The notes beneath the pieces were generated by a model. That model was not told where the DNA came from, ran no database searches, and was given only the letters and a program-made list of their open reading frames with translations. From assembly GCA_022695795.1 (NCBI GenBank), contig MU404058.1, positions 186,001 through 250,000 of the forward strand: DNA of 64,000 nucleotides, given 5' to 3'. Positions 35,333 through 46,787 of the stretch are shown here, piece by piece. The stretch's first letter is position 1, and each line of letters opens with the position of its first letter. This DNA is from Biscogniauxia marginata. Lineage: Eukaryota; Ascomycota; Sordariomycetes; Xylariales; Xylariaceae. A program made the position numbers and the translations under genes.

Positions 35333-37048
35333 TATTTAAAGTCTTTATAATAATTTAAGTTTAAAGGATTTCGTTATATTTAATATATTTAATATTTATA
35401 TTACTTATAAATACTTTTAAAGTGTTAATATAAACCTGTTAATTTAAGTTAATTATTAATTAAGTATTTATAAAAATATTATAACGTTAATATTAAAAAT
35501 TGATTAATTATTTTATAATTATTTTTAAGGTTTTATAACTTTTTAATTAAATATTAATATTTATTATAATAATATCTTATTAATTAACACGTTTATTAAT
35601 TACTTAAAAATTAATATTTAGTTTTTAATTTAAATATTTAATTAAAGTTAAATTAAATCCGAAATGTTTTATTATTTAATTATTTTAATATTATAATTCG
35701 AGATTAGTTTTATTATAATTATTTTGAGGTTACTTATTATTTTAAAGGGTTTTTAATAATCTTTTTAAAATTTTCGAGATTTTTTTCGAAATCGTAATTA
35801 TCTTTAAAAATAAGTTTCTCGAGGTTAAAACTTTTTTAAATCAAGCGGTTTAATCGCGAGGGTCTCACTTTTAAGTTATATCGCTAAAAACAACGTAATT
35901 ATTAAGCTATATTTATTATAACTAAATAAATAAGTATTTTTTATTTAAAATAACATTATTTATAAAGTTGCAAGGTATTTATAATTTAAGTAATATTATA
36001 ATTATATGTTTAACGCGTAAAATTTTATAAATAAATAAATAATAAATATAATATAAATTAAAAATAATATTAAAAATATTTTTTAAATATTTTTTATATA
36101 TATTTTTATATATTAATTAATAAATATTCTTTTTTAAATAGTTATATATTTATTATTTATCGATTTTTTAATAATAAAATTTAGGTATTTAAACGTATAT
36201 ATATTTGGCGTTAAAAAGTCTTTTTAATGTTTACGTTATAATTAAAATTTAGAGGTATAAAGCGATATAAGCTTTTAAGTAAATTTACTTATAAACTATT
36301 ATAAAAAAGAGGTATAATATATTTATATTTATTTATAAGGGTATTTTTAAGCGTTAAATAATATATTTATATTAATTTATTAAAGTATTTCTAAGTGTTA
36401 AAAATGTTTTAAAATTAATTAAAACATTAAAATCGAGGTTTTATAAAGATTAAAATGTATTAACATACATGAAAAAAAAATTTTAAGACGTAAAAAAATC
36501 TCGTAAATTAAATGAAATAAAAAAGATAAGTTAAATTAAAAGGATTTAATAAATAATTTAATATAATTTAGTTTATATAAATAAAAAGAGATGTTATTAT
36601 TTAATGTAAAAACATAAAAAGTATAAATATATAAAATAAATTATATAAAAAAAGGAAGAAGCCTTATAAGTTTGCAACTTGTAAGCTCCTTATATAGATC
36701 TTTATCTCTTTTATTTAAGTTATTTAAAGATAAAGCTTATAAGGTCCTTCGGACCTTTATAACTTTGTATTAAATATATTATTATTTTGTCTTTATAATA
36801 TTATACGAGAAATATTATAAAGTATTATTAATTTATAATAACTTATTTTTAAATAATATTATTTATATTTAACCGTATAAATTATTTAAGTTTTTATTAA
36901 TATTATTAAGTTTTAAAATAAATAAATATATATAAATAAGTAAACTAGTTTTTATAATTTTTATAGTTTTAATTATTAAAAAACATTTACGTAATATTAA
37001 AATTAATTAATAATTATTATTATTATTCGAATTGTCTTTTTAGTTTTA
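35333..37048 (-). repeat. Unclassified RIP-degraded repeat, inverted copy of 53.0-54.6 kb
   Basis: No coding motif is readable. About 36770-36900 is the reverse complement of about 53010-53140 with few changes, and 36935-37048 matches the inverse of about 54230-54390. The nested LTRs at 37049-38491 and the Gypsy element at 38579 are inserted into it; its sequence resumes between them (38497-38573). Confidence 0.55.
36741..36757. other. GC-richer hairpin in AT-rich sequence
   Basis: AAGGTCC-TTC-GGACCTT forms a perfect 7-bp stem with a 3-nt loop, standing out in otherwise nearly pure A/T sequence. No function is assigned. Confidence 0.6.
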
Positions 37049-37508
37049 TATAACGAACCTCTTTATATGTTCCTAGTTAACTAACTTCACAAATAAGTAC
37101 GTACTAGGTTTTCTTAATTTAAAAGTAATAATAAATTAAGATTAGTTTAAGAGATTTATAATGTCTTATTCGTTAAAGAGATTTCAAGGTACTTTTATTA
37201 TAATATTAAAAAGTAACTATAGTTTTAAATTAATAGTTAAAGAACTAAAATAAAGAACTAAATATAAAGGGAATTTTAATTTACTTATACTTATTCCTTA
37301 TTTCTTATACTTTTTACTTTAATATGTTAAATATTTATTGGATTTAACTGGATCTTAAATCACTTTAGATCTAGTTGTTAATACTTTCTCTAGATCTTAG
37401 ATTTATTGAGATTTTAGTTACGTGATGTTATATCACATCTTCCCTTTGAGAAGCCTGTTTTAGGGTATTCTTAACCTGTCCCGTCCCCTGGTCCCTTTAG
37501 ACCAGTTA

Positions 37509-38476
37509 TGTAACGAACCTCCTTATATATTCCTAGTTAGCTAACTTTACAGGTAAATACAAACTAGGTTTTCTTGTTTTAAAGGTAATAATGAATTAAG
37601 ATTAGTTTAAGTAATTTATAATGTTTTATTCGTTAAAAAGATTTTAAGGTACTTTTTGTTATAATTTAACATGTGACTAACAAGTAAGGAAAAAGATGCT
37701 TAAAAGTCTCAGGCATCACTCGGAGAATTTCCGGTTCAACGTCCGGAAAGCCCCATTTAAAAAGGTGTGTCTATAGGTGTCTCAGACACAACAAGAGAAG
37801 TGTCTTTACCACTCTCAAACACCAAAAGACATAGAACTACTCTAAAAAGAAGGAAAAGTATAAAAAGTCTAAGGTTTCCTATGTATCTAATTATTCATTC
37901 TAGTTCTTTAGCTATTAATCTAAGACTACAGTCCCTCTTTGATACTATAGTGAAAGTACCTTGAAATCTCTCTAACGAACAAAGTATAATAAATCTCTTG
38001 AACTAATTTCAATTCATTGTTACCTTTAAATTAAGAAAACCAAGTACGTACTTACTTGTGAAGTTAGTTGACTAGGAATACATAGGGAGGTTCGTTATAC
38101 TTTCATTATAATATTAAAAAGTATTTATAATCTTAAATTAATAGCTAAAAAACTAAAATAATTAATTAAACATATAAAAAATCTTATCTTTTTTATATGT
38201 ATTATTTTGTTTTTTATTCTTTATAATTAATATATTAAATACCTTTAAATAAGTCTTATTTATACTTATTTATTTTTTATTAAATATTATTAAATAAGTT
38301 TTATTTATATTTATTTATTTTCCACTAAATATTATTAGATTAGTCTTATTTACATTTATTTATATTACGTGATAATAAGTCGCCTTCCTTTTCAAGATCC
38401 ATATTTAAGCCGGATATAAGAAGAGTGAGAACAGTACCTTTATCACTTGATTATTTACCCTGGTTAGTTTATAACA
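37509..38476 (-). mobile_element. Middle solo LTR nested in the outer one, TSD AGTTA
   Basis: Starts TGTAACGAACCTCC and ends GTTTATAACA. AGTTA flanks it at 37504-37508 and 38477-38481. It is of the same U3 type as the LTRs at 48373-48866 and 59399-59874 (contains a ..TCACTTGATT.TTACCCTGGTT-like end). It is interrupted by the inner LTR. Confidence 0.8.
37657..38099 (+). mobile_element. Inner solo LTR, TSD CTTTT/CTTTC
   Basis: Plus orientation, starts TGTTATAATTTAACATGTGAC and ends GGGAGGTTCGTTATA. It is flanked by CTTTT (37652-37656) and CTTTC (38100-38104), one base different. It is the least mutated of the three nested LTRs and keeps AGCTATTAATCTAAGAC in R. A chance 65-codon open stretch inside it is not a gene. 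Confidence 0.75.
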
Positions 38477-38578
38477 AGTTAGTTCGTAACATTTTATACT
38501 TTAAAAACCGAATACTTTTTTTATATTAAGTATTTAGTTTTTTAACGCGTAATTTAAGTTAATTAGTTTATAAATAAT

Positions 38579-38931
38579 TATTATAATCCTGTTTAATTAA
38601 GTGATTTAAGTTACGTAACCCCGGGTTAACGATCTCGCTATTTTAATAAGATCGCTAAATCTCGTGAAAAAATCCTAAATAATAAAAAAGTATAAAAAGA
38701 ATAAAGTTTTTTTATATATTTAGTTATTTATTCTCGTTTTTTAGTTATTAATTTAAAATTATAATTACTTTTTAATATTATAATAAAAATACTTTAAAAT
38801 CTCTTTAATAAATAAAGCATTATAATTTTTTTAAATTAACCTCGATTTATTATTACTTTTTTTAAAAAAAACTTAATATATATTTATTTATAAAGTTAAT
38901 TAACTAAAAACATATAAAGAGGTTTATTATA
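38579..38931 (+). repeat. 5' LTR of E1 (353 bp)
   Basis: Starts TATTATAATCCTG, ends GGTTTATTATA (RIP-altered GGTTCGTTACA-type end), and is followed by TTTTAATAAC. It shares CGCTAAATCTCGTGAAAAAA with the 3' LTR. Confidence 0.75.
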
Positions 38932-39302
38932 TTTTAATAACTTTTTAATTAAACCGTTTTAAAATAAATATATCCTTTAAAATTAAAAAGTAATAAAAAA
39001 ATAATTAATAATTAATAAGCTCTTAAACGAAAACTTTAGATTTTTTTACGATATAATAAAAAAGTTTAAAAAATTAACATAAAAATTAATTATAATTATA
39101 ATTAAAAAAGAGCTTTAAAAAGAAAAATCATTTAAAAAAAAACCTTTACTTATTAAAAATAAATAACTAAAGCTACCTTTAAATAGCGACTTTAATATAA
39201 AAAGTTTTAAATTAATTACACTTAATAAATACAATAAGTTAAATAATTTAAAAGGATTTTTAATTTAAATTAAAACTTATTTACGGTTTTATTACGAAAT
39301 AA

Positions 39303-39706
39303 TGTAACGAACCTCCCTGTGTGTTCCTAGTCAGCTGACTTCACAAGTAAGTACGTACTAGGTTTTCTTGATTTAAAGGTAACAGTGGATTAAGATTGGT
39401 TCAAGTAATTCACAATGTTATATTCATTAAAGAGGTTTCAAGGTACTCTTACTATAATATTAAAAAGTGACTATAATCTTAAATTGATAACTAAAAAATG
39501 AATAACTAAATACATAGGAAATTCCAATCTATTTATACTCGTTTTCCCCTTATATAAAAACTTTCGAATTATTAAATCACTAATTCTTTATTTATAATTT
39601 AATGATTTATTAAATTATTAAATTATGGATTCTCAATTTATAATTCAACGATTTATTCTGGTCCACGTAACCCACACGTGACACAACACAAAGAAGGTTC
39701 ATAACA
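39303..39706 (-). repeat. 3' LTR of E2 (404 bp)
   Basis: Starts TGTAACGAACCTCC (plus strand) and ends GGTTCATAACA. Contains CCACGTAACCCACACGTGAC, the U3 motif that the other LTR of this element has as a double CACGTG. Confidence 0.88.
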
Positions 39707-39807
39707 TTATTTTTCCCCTCTAAAAATCTTTATCCTAAAGATAAAAAAGAATATAACCTAATTACTTCTTCCTTGGTTATTAGTAAGTTTTTTATTCTTA
39801 TTTTAAC

Positions 39808-40368
39808 ATGTCTTATCAAGTCACAAAAAACCGCAAAAAAATTCCCGAAGTTTCTTGTTATGCCTAAAAACAGGTTAAAAACAAACTAACCTTAGTGGAC
39901 GTAGTTATTCTCAAAGGTCAAAAAGAAATGCCTTGTTTTTACTGCGATCGTAACGAGAAGGAATGTATTACTTCAAACGAATTTAACCGTTATAATAAAT
40001 ATATTTAGATGAATCGTACCCGATGCGACGTTTTTAGCATTTCCAGGAGTAGTATAGCTAAAATCACTAAATAGTTCCAAAAAATCGAAAACGAATTAAA
40101 AGAAGCTAAAACACGCTAAAAGGCTACGATGATTCGCGTTTATCGCTTTTATACTTAACGTCGTTTTTAGTCTAAAAAGTTAAGAAAAATAATTATACGC
40201 GGTTTAAACTCTATCGAGAAGTTAAAACGTACTAAGCGCGAGGAAGAAGAATAAAAACGTCTTGTTAAAAAATCGCAACATATAAAGGGATTATAGCGTT
40301 AATTTGAATCTTCGTAGAATTTACTTATTTTCAAGGCTTACCCTTTTTCCTTTCTTGATTCTTTTTAG
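39808..40368 (+). pseudogene. Antisense Zn2Cys6-like reading frame of E2 (about 186 codons, RIP stops)
   Basis: Runs opposite to gag-pol, between the end of pol and the 3' LTR. From the ATG at 39808 a single frame of 561 bp (187 codons including stop) runs to TAG without any frameshift; about ten internal TAA/TAG are of the RIP type. Codons 42-75 give PCFYCDRNEKEC and then Y-x2-Y-x7-C-D, that is C-x2-C-x6-C-x8-Y-x2-Y-x7-C, matching Zn2Cys6 spacing with two Cys turned to Tyr. Downstream is a Lys/Glu-rich helix-like region (KLKRTKREEEE) and an end reading FKAYPFSFLDSF. The frame ends 38 bp inside the sense pol frame (pol stop at 40331), so the two converge and overlap. Function unknown; DNA binding is suggested only by the spacing. 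Confidence 0.65.
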
Positions 40369-43300
40369 TAAAATTAAAACTTCGATATCTAGGCCCTCTT
40401 AACCGGTTTAGATTCTAGCGGTGAAAATCCTTAATTTCATTTATTAAGTTTTTTAAATACTTAAAAGGTTCCTAAGTATTTTTTTCGAGTAAGTAACCTT
40501 CCCATTTAATAAAATATTATAATTAACTACTAATTTTCTTTAAATTTAATATTTTTTCGACTTTATACTTATTAAGGTTTTCCTTAAATTTTAATTATTC
40601 TTTCGACGAGGCGTTTTTTAGTGCTGGTTTTAAAAGCGAAACATGAAATACAAAATAAATTCTAGATTCCTTTAATAATACTAGTTTATAATTAACTTTT
40701 AAAATAATCTCCTTAATCCTATATAGTTTTAATTTCTTAAATTTAAGTTTTTCGCTAAGTCGTTTTATTTTAATTTAGGGTATTTTTAATATTACGCCTT
40801 ATCATTAATGAAACAAGTAAACCATATCTCCTTTTCTAAAAATTAGTCCCTTAATTTTTCTTTTATTATAGTACTTTATTATTCTATTTTAAATAAACTA
40901 TAATTCTTTTTATAACCATTATTATACTATTTAGATCTTTTTAGATAGTACTTCTACTCTCGGGGCCTTTATCTCGATTTTTAACGCTTTTATGAGTTTA
41001 ATTGGTTGTTTTTAGGCTTCCGCTTTTTGCCTGTATACTGCCTCGTATAGTGACATCTTTATATCTTCGTTAATTGAAGTGTTATATACTATTTAGGCTA
41101 TTAATAGTAATTCTACCTAGTTATTTATTTCCTAGTTGATATAACTTCGTAAATATTATTCTATTATCTGGTTTAGTCTTTCTATTTATTCGTTTGTTTA
41201 GGGGTAATACGCTATAAATAATTTTTATTTAATTCTTATTCGTTTTATTAAGTTAATCCAAAATTTTAACGTAAATAACTTGTCTTTATTTAAAACAACG
41301 CGTTTTAATAACCTATATTTATTAACATATTCTCTTAAAAAGCTAAAAACTAATTGTTTTATTATGCTTAATTCGTTAAATAGTAAGAAGTAGGCGTATT
41401 TTATAAGTCTATCGACGATTACTTATATGCTGTTATAAGGTACTTCTGTGGTAGGGTCTTTTAACTCGAGGAGTTTTACTACGAAGTCCCATGCAATTAT
41501 ATTCCATGCTTTATTAAGTATCTAGGTTAGTTATAATAATTTATATGGTTTATATCGTGATACTTTAGCCTTATTATAAATATTGTAATTCTTCATAATT
41601 CTTTTAATTATTTATCGTATTCCTAGAAAGTCGAATTCCTTTTAAAGTCGTTTTACCGTTTTGAAAATCCCTTGGTGTCTATGTAGAGGATATTCGTGAA
41701 ATTCTTTAATGAATTCGTCCTGTACTTATTTTGGTACGTATACCTTTTCCTTGTATAAGAGAAGTTCGTCGCTAGATCCTTATTAAAACTATAATTATTT
41801 TTCTCTTTAATTGTAATTTTCCTTAAAACGTTATTTCTAGTTCCTTATATTAATTCGCATATAAACTAATATAATTAATTCGTTATTTTATTGTTTAAAT
41901 ATCTAGATATTTTTTTTGTTGATTTTTAATTTATAATCTCCCTTTTTACTAAAAAGATCTACTTAAATGTTTTCTTTTTCCTTAATGTGTTAGATTCTAA
42001 AATTAAATTTAAATAAGAAAATCATCTAACGCTCGTGTCTTTAGTTAAGCGTTTGTGTTATTATAAATCGTGTAAGGTTCTTGTGGTTTAAATAAATATC
42101 GATAGGTTCCTTGATTCCGCTAAGCCATGGTTCCTATTTTTTTAGTGCTTTAATAACTATTAATAATTCCTTATTATAAATCTAATAATTCAATTTAACA
42201 CTATATAATGCTTTGGATAGGTACGCGACTAGGTATTATTTCTTATTATCTTTTAATTACTCTAGAACTGCTTTAATGGCAAAATCTAAAGCGTTTGTCC
42301 TTAGTCGTTTCTTTTTATTTTTATTTAGAAGTTTACATATAACCTCACTAATTATAACTTCCTTTAACTATTGAAAAGCCTGTTTAACTTCTTTAGTGAA
42401 ATGAAAAGCCTCTCTTGTTTTTGCTAGGGTAATTAATTCCATTAATAGTTTAGTAATACACCCGAAATCTTTAATAAGTTATTTAACATAATTAACAAAA
42501 CCAAGAAATATGCGTATATTTATAACATTCTTAGGTTCTAACCAATCCTTGACTATTGTTATTTTTCTTTTTTAAATATAAATTTCTCCTAGATTTATTA
42601 TAAACCTTAAATAATCTAGTTTCTTAATATGCCATTCGCTTTTAATTAAATAAACAAGTAAATTTACTTTTTCTAAGGTTTTTAATATTTGCTTTATATA
42701 TTCCTTATGTTCCTTCTCGTTTTTTAAGTAAATCAATATATCGTCCAAGTAAACAAATACAAATTTATCCAGAAACCTACGAAGGATTATTATGATTATA
42801 TATTAAAATGTAGCGGGTGCGTTAATAAGTCTAAATAGCATAACTTTATACTCATAATATCCATATATCGTTCGAAAGGCTATATATTATTCGTGTCTTT
42901 TAGCCATTTTAATTATATAATATTCATCGCGAAGGTTTAATACTATAAAGATTTAAGCCTTGCTAATTTATTTTCTCATGAGTTTCATTAATGGTAACAA
43001 GTATTCGTTTTTCTTGATTATTTCATTAAGGTGTTAATAATTAATCACTCGTCGCCACACTAGGTTTTCTTTTTTATTGACATGTTACTTCCTGTTTTTA
43101 TCGATTTTAGGTACCATGATCGCCGGGTATCTTAACGAGGATTTGGATTCTCGAATATATCCTTTATCGAGATCCTTCTAGATTCCCTTTTATAATACTC
43201 TTTATTTTTCTTAATTTATAAAATACACTAGAAATAATTTTGGCTATTTTTCTTCCTTAAAATGTATTTAGTGATTCCACTAGCTATATTTTAGTAATTC

Positions 43301-46300
43301 TTCCTTTGTTTTATTTTTAAATAATTTGTGAAAACGGAGGTACTTACGCGGTACTCTTTTCGTTAAATCTTTAAGTTTAATTACTCGAATTATATAAGCG
43401 ATATGTTTCGTTTTTATATTTATTTCTTTAAAGTTATTTATAGTACTTATTTCGTAACCCGTAATGGTTAACTCCTCTTGTTTTTAATTCTAATAAAGCG
43501 TGTTTATCTCGAAATTTATTCGTGAATTACTTTTTTTAAGCTAATTTATTCCTAAGATTATATCGTGATTTAATATATATATAATATTAAGAATAACTTA
43601 TTTAGGGTGTCTTTAAATAGTTACCGAGAAAGGGATTATTTCTCTTAACACCTTACTATTCTCGTAATTAAACATGTTTCCTTTAAAGTTTTATAGCTTA
43701 TACGGACTTTGTTTATATACTTATAATATTCTATTTTCTTAAGCTACCTTTATTAAAATATAGCTTTTATTTATTCCTGAATCTATTAAGGCTTTATACT
43801 CCCTTCCATTATACCTGACTTTAGTTATAATAATGTTATTAAGTCCCGACTAGACTTTATATAAAGATTTATTATTTATGGCTTCTTGCTGCTTTACTAG
43901 CGAAAGCCTTTACCGTTTTTTGGTTTTCCACGTCCCTTCCTTTTTAGTTTTCTTTTAGTTGTTGTAACCCGAATATCCTTCCATTTTTAGGCTTTTATAA
44001 AAGCGTGTTTCCAGTAATTATTACTTAAATAATCTCTTTAATTACCCTTTACACAATAAGGGGTAAAAGGTCTATCTTTTATATAGAATTTTACATATTA
44101 AAACTTTAATTCTTTTTCGAAAGCCTTTTTATAACCTAAGTTCGTTTTATTAACTCGGAATTTCTTAAAGTTCTAAATTATCCTTAAATAAAAAGAGTAA
44201 TTACTAAGTTTGCTTATTAAAAGTATTTTAATATCTCCTTTTAAGTTTATATTGATTTCTAGGAGCTTCCCTCCTTTTTTAAGGTATACTTTAGTAATTC
44301 GTTTATAGCCTCATTTAATCGCACGTGTTTTTACTTACTACTTTGTTAAGTGTTTTCCTATAAAACCAAACAAATTAATGTTGTATTTAATTCGTTTTTC
44401 GAGCTATTATGGAAAATATAGTTCCTTTCATAATTCCTATAATTCTTCCTTAATTTCATCTTCTTCGAAACCTACTTTAAGTAAGTCATATACGTCGCAT
44501 AGTATCGAGATATAATACATATAACCTTTAACCATTGCTTTATAGCTTTTTTCGGAGCTTGGGTAAAAATAACATGCTTTAAAATAATGTGGCCATCGTG
44601 AGGTATTATTATAAATACACTTATTTTCTTTTATGTCGTCACTTTCTAGTTCTTAAGAATAATAACCGGCTTTATCCTTAAAACTTTTATATATTTAATA
44701 AACGTCGTTAATATAAAAGCTTTAATATAACAATATATATTCCTTTAAGCTTTAATAAACATTATAGCTATTATCTATATAAAGCCTCTAATTTAAGCTA
44801 TTATGCTGGCTTTTCCCTTAGTAAGTTTCGCATTTATCGTTCTTATAATGGCTTTAGTGTAGATCACTATAGTTTAACTTAATTCCTAAGTCGTATCCTA
44901 GCTTGTAGTTATTACACACGTATAGTAATTCGCCTTCGTTATATCTTTATCTAGCTTATTTTAATATAAAATGTCCTAAATACGAATAGTCATCCTCTAG
45001 GCAGTCTTTATAGTTAATTTAATAAAATCCATAAATTCCTTTTATAAAAACCTCTTTAATTTTTTCTACTTTAATAATACCGATAATAAATACTTAGTTT
45101 ATTTCTTTATTATTTTTGAATTAAACCCTTACTTCGGCGACTCTTTTCTCAAATTAAAGAATCCCTCTTATTCTTAGTTCCTATTTCTTAAAACTTTAAC
45201 ACTTGTTCTTATAATGTCCTTTTTTTTTACAATTAAAACATTTAATAGTTGATTTATCTCGTTTCTTCCGTTCTTTTTAAATAACATTAATTTTAATGAG
45301 ATTTGACTTTATTCCCATGCCTTTTCTAGTTCCGGCACCGCTTTTGTAATTTCCTCCTTTCAACTGGTCACCATTCCTTCGTTATACCGTCTTTTTCTTT
45401 TTAAAGTACCGTTCGAAGTTTTCGTTATCGATAACAATTACCATCATAACGTAGTTATTAAACTTTCCTAAGTTCCTTTCTTTATATAGGTTTATTTTAT
45501 ATAACTCATCCTTTACATAGTCCTTTAACTCTTAATAAAATAAGTAATATAAACTTTTAATAAATAATTATAACTAACTTACAAATTTTTTGAACTTAAC
45601 AACGTAATTTAAAGCCTTTTTATCTTATCGTAATTTATAAAGTTAAGCTTCGGCTTGTTACTTAAGAATTAAATTACTAAATATAGACTTAAGTTATTTT
45701 TCAAATTCTTTATAATTTTTAAAGACTTTCTTCGTGTCTTCTCGAGCGTTTAATTCGTTTTCCAGATAGTCTTTTAACACTAGTTAAAACTAGGTTAAAG
45801 CGGTTCCGGCTAAAAACTAAAATACCATAAAAATCTTTTATTCTTTAATAATAATCGTCTCATAATAAAACCGTAAATAGGTTTTAACCTAAATTAAAAA
45901 TCCTTTTAAATCGCTTAACCCATTATATTTACTAAGTATAATTAGTTTAAAACCCTTCATATCGAGGGTTATCATATTATTTTCGTCGTCTGAGTTATTA
46001 GGGTCACTATCGTTTAAAAGTGGTTACTTGTTTTTAAAAAGTAAGGTTTATCTTGCCTATTTGTTTTCTTTTTTAGGTATTTCTTCCTTCTCCTTTTCTT
46101 CTTCCTTCGATGCTTCTTCTTACTAATCTTCCGAGATATCCTCTTGTAATTCTTCTTTAACTACAACTATAATAAATTCTTGTGTTAATTCTTTTAAACC
46201 TTTTTATTATACCGTAAAAAGACCTAAAACTTTCGTTTAAAAGCTTATTAACTATTATTCTTTTACTTATTTCTTTTCTTGTTACTTTTTAGTCTTAAGA

Positions 46301-46305
46301 GGCAT
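40331..46305 (-). pseudogene. Gag-Pol frames of E2 (catalytic motifs retained, RIP stops)
   Basis: Gag starts at the ATG at 46305-46303. An intact CCHC knuckle CFNCKKKGHYKNKC lies at 45199-45240. The protease site KALIDSGINKSYIL (catalytic Asp kept) is at about 43755-43800. Reverse transcriptase is at about 42550-43000, with NAPATF and an unchanged FVFVYLDDILIYL (YLDD). Integrase has EFHEYPLHRHQGIF near 41640-41720. The chromodomain is at about 40425-40600 (YKVEKIL, FIKWEGYLLEKNT). The frame ends KKGKP-stop at 40331. In-frame TAA/TAG codons remain, so it is not autonomous. Confidence 0.85.
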
Positions 46306-46383
46306 ACTTATCCTAAAACTTATTTCGATTAAAAGTCCCTCCTCCTAAATCAATGTCAAGCATTAATTAAAGAGCTATTAAAA

Positions 46384-46787
46384 TGTAACGAATCTCCTTA
46401 TATATTCCTAATTAATTAACTTCATAAGTAAATACATACTAGGTTTTTTTAATTTAAAAGTAATAATAAGTTAAGATTAATTCAAATGATTTACAATGTT
46501 ATATTCATTAAAGAGGTTTTAAAGTACTTTTATTATAGTATTAAAGAGTGATTATAGTCTTAAATTAATAGCTAAAAAATAAATAACTAAATACATAGGA
46601 AATTCTAATTTATTTATACTTGTTCTCCCTTTACATAAAAACTTTCGAATTATTAAATCACTGATTCTTTATTCATGATTTAATAATCCATTAAATCATT
46701 GAATCATAGATTCTCAATCCATGATTCAACGATTCATTCTGGTCCACGTGACCCACACGTGACACAGCACAAGGAAGGTTCGTAACA
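46384..46787 (-). repeat. 5' LTR of E2 (404 bp)
   Basis: On the plus strand TGTAACGAATCTCC..GGTTCGTAACA. U3 has CCACGTGACCCACACGTGAC (two CACGTG palindromes). Read on the minus strand it carries a TATA-like box (AAGTATAAATAAATTAGAAT) near 46605-46625 and AGCTATTAA in R, and is followed by TTTTAATAGCTC. Confidence 0.88.

Larger units (their letters stand above)
37049..38491 (-). mobile_element. Outer solo LTR (interrupted), TSD TTTTA
   Basis: Minus-orientation Gypsy LTR starting TATAACGAACCTC and ending GTTCGTAACA. TTTTA flanks it at 37044-37048 and 38492-38496. Its own sequence is 37049-37508 plus 38482-38491; the rest is later insertions. Confidence 0.8.
39303..46787 (-). mobile_element. 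Complete Ty3/Gypsy chromodomain element E2, inverted, TSD AATAA
   Basis: Two 404-bp LTRs (39303-39706 and 46384-46787) and a 6677-bp internal region. AATAA occurs at 39298-39302 and 46788-46792. It is inserted in opposite orientation into E1. It is the best preserved element of the window, although frames still contain RIP stops. The equal LTR lengths and intact catalytic motifs indicate a younger insertion than its host. Confidence 0.92.

Noticed and set aside
37767..37964. 65-codon plus-strand open stretch
   Set aside because: Lies entirely inside the inner solo LTR.
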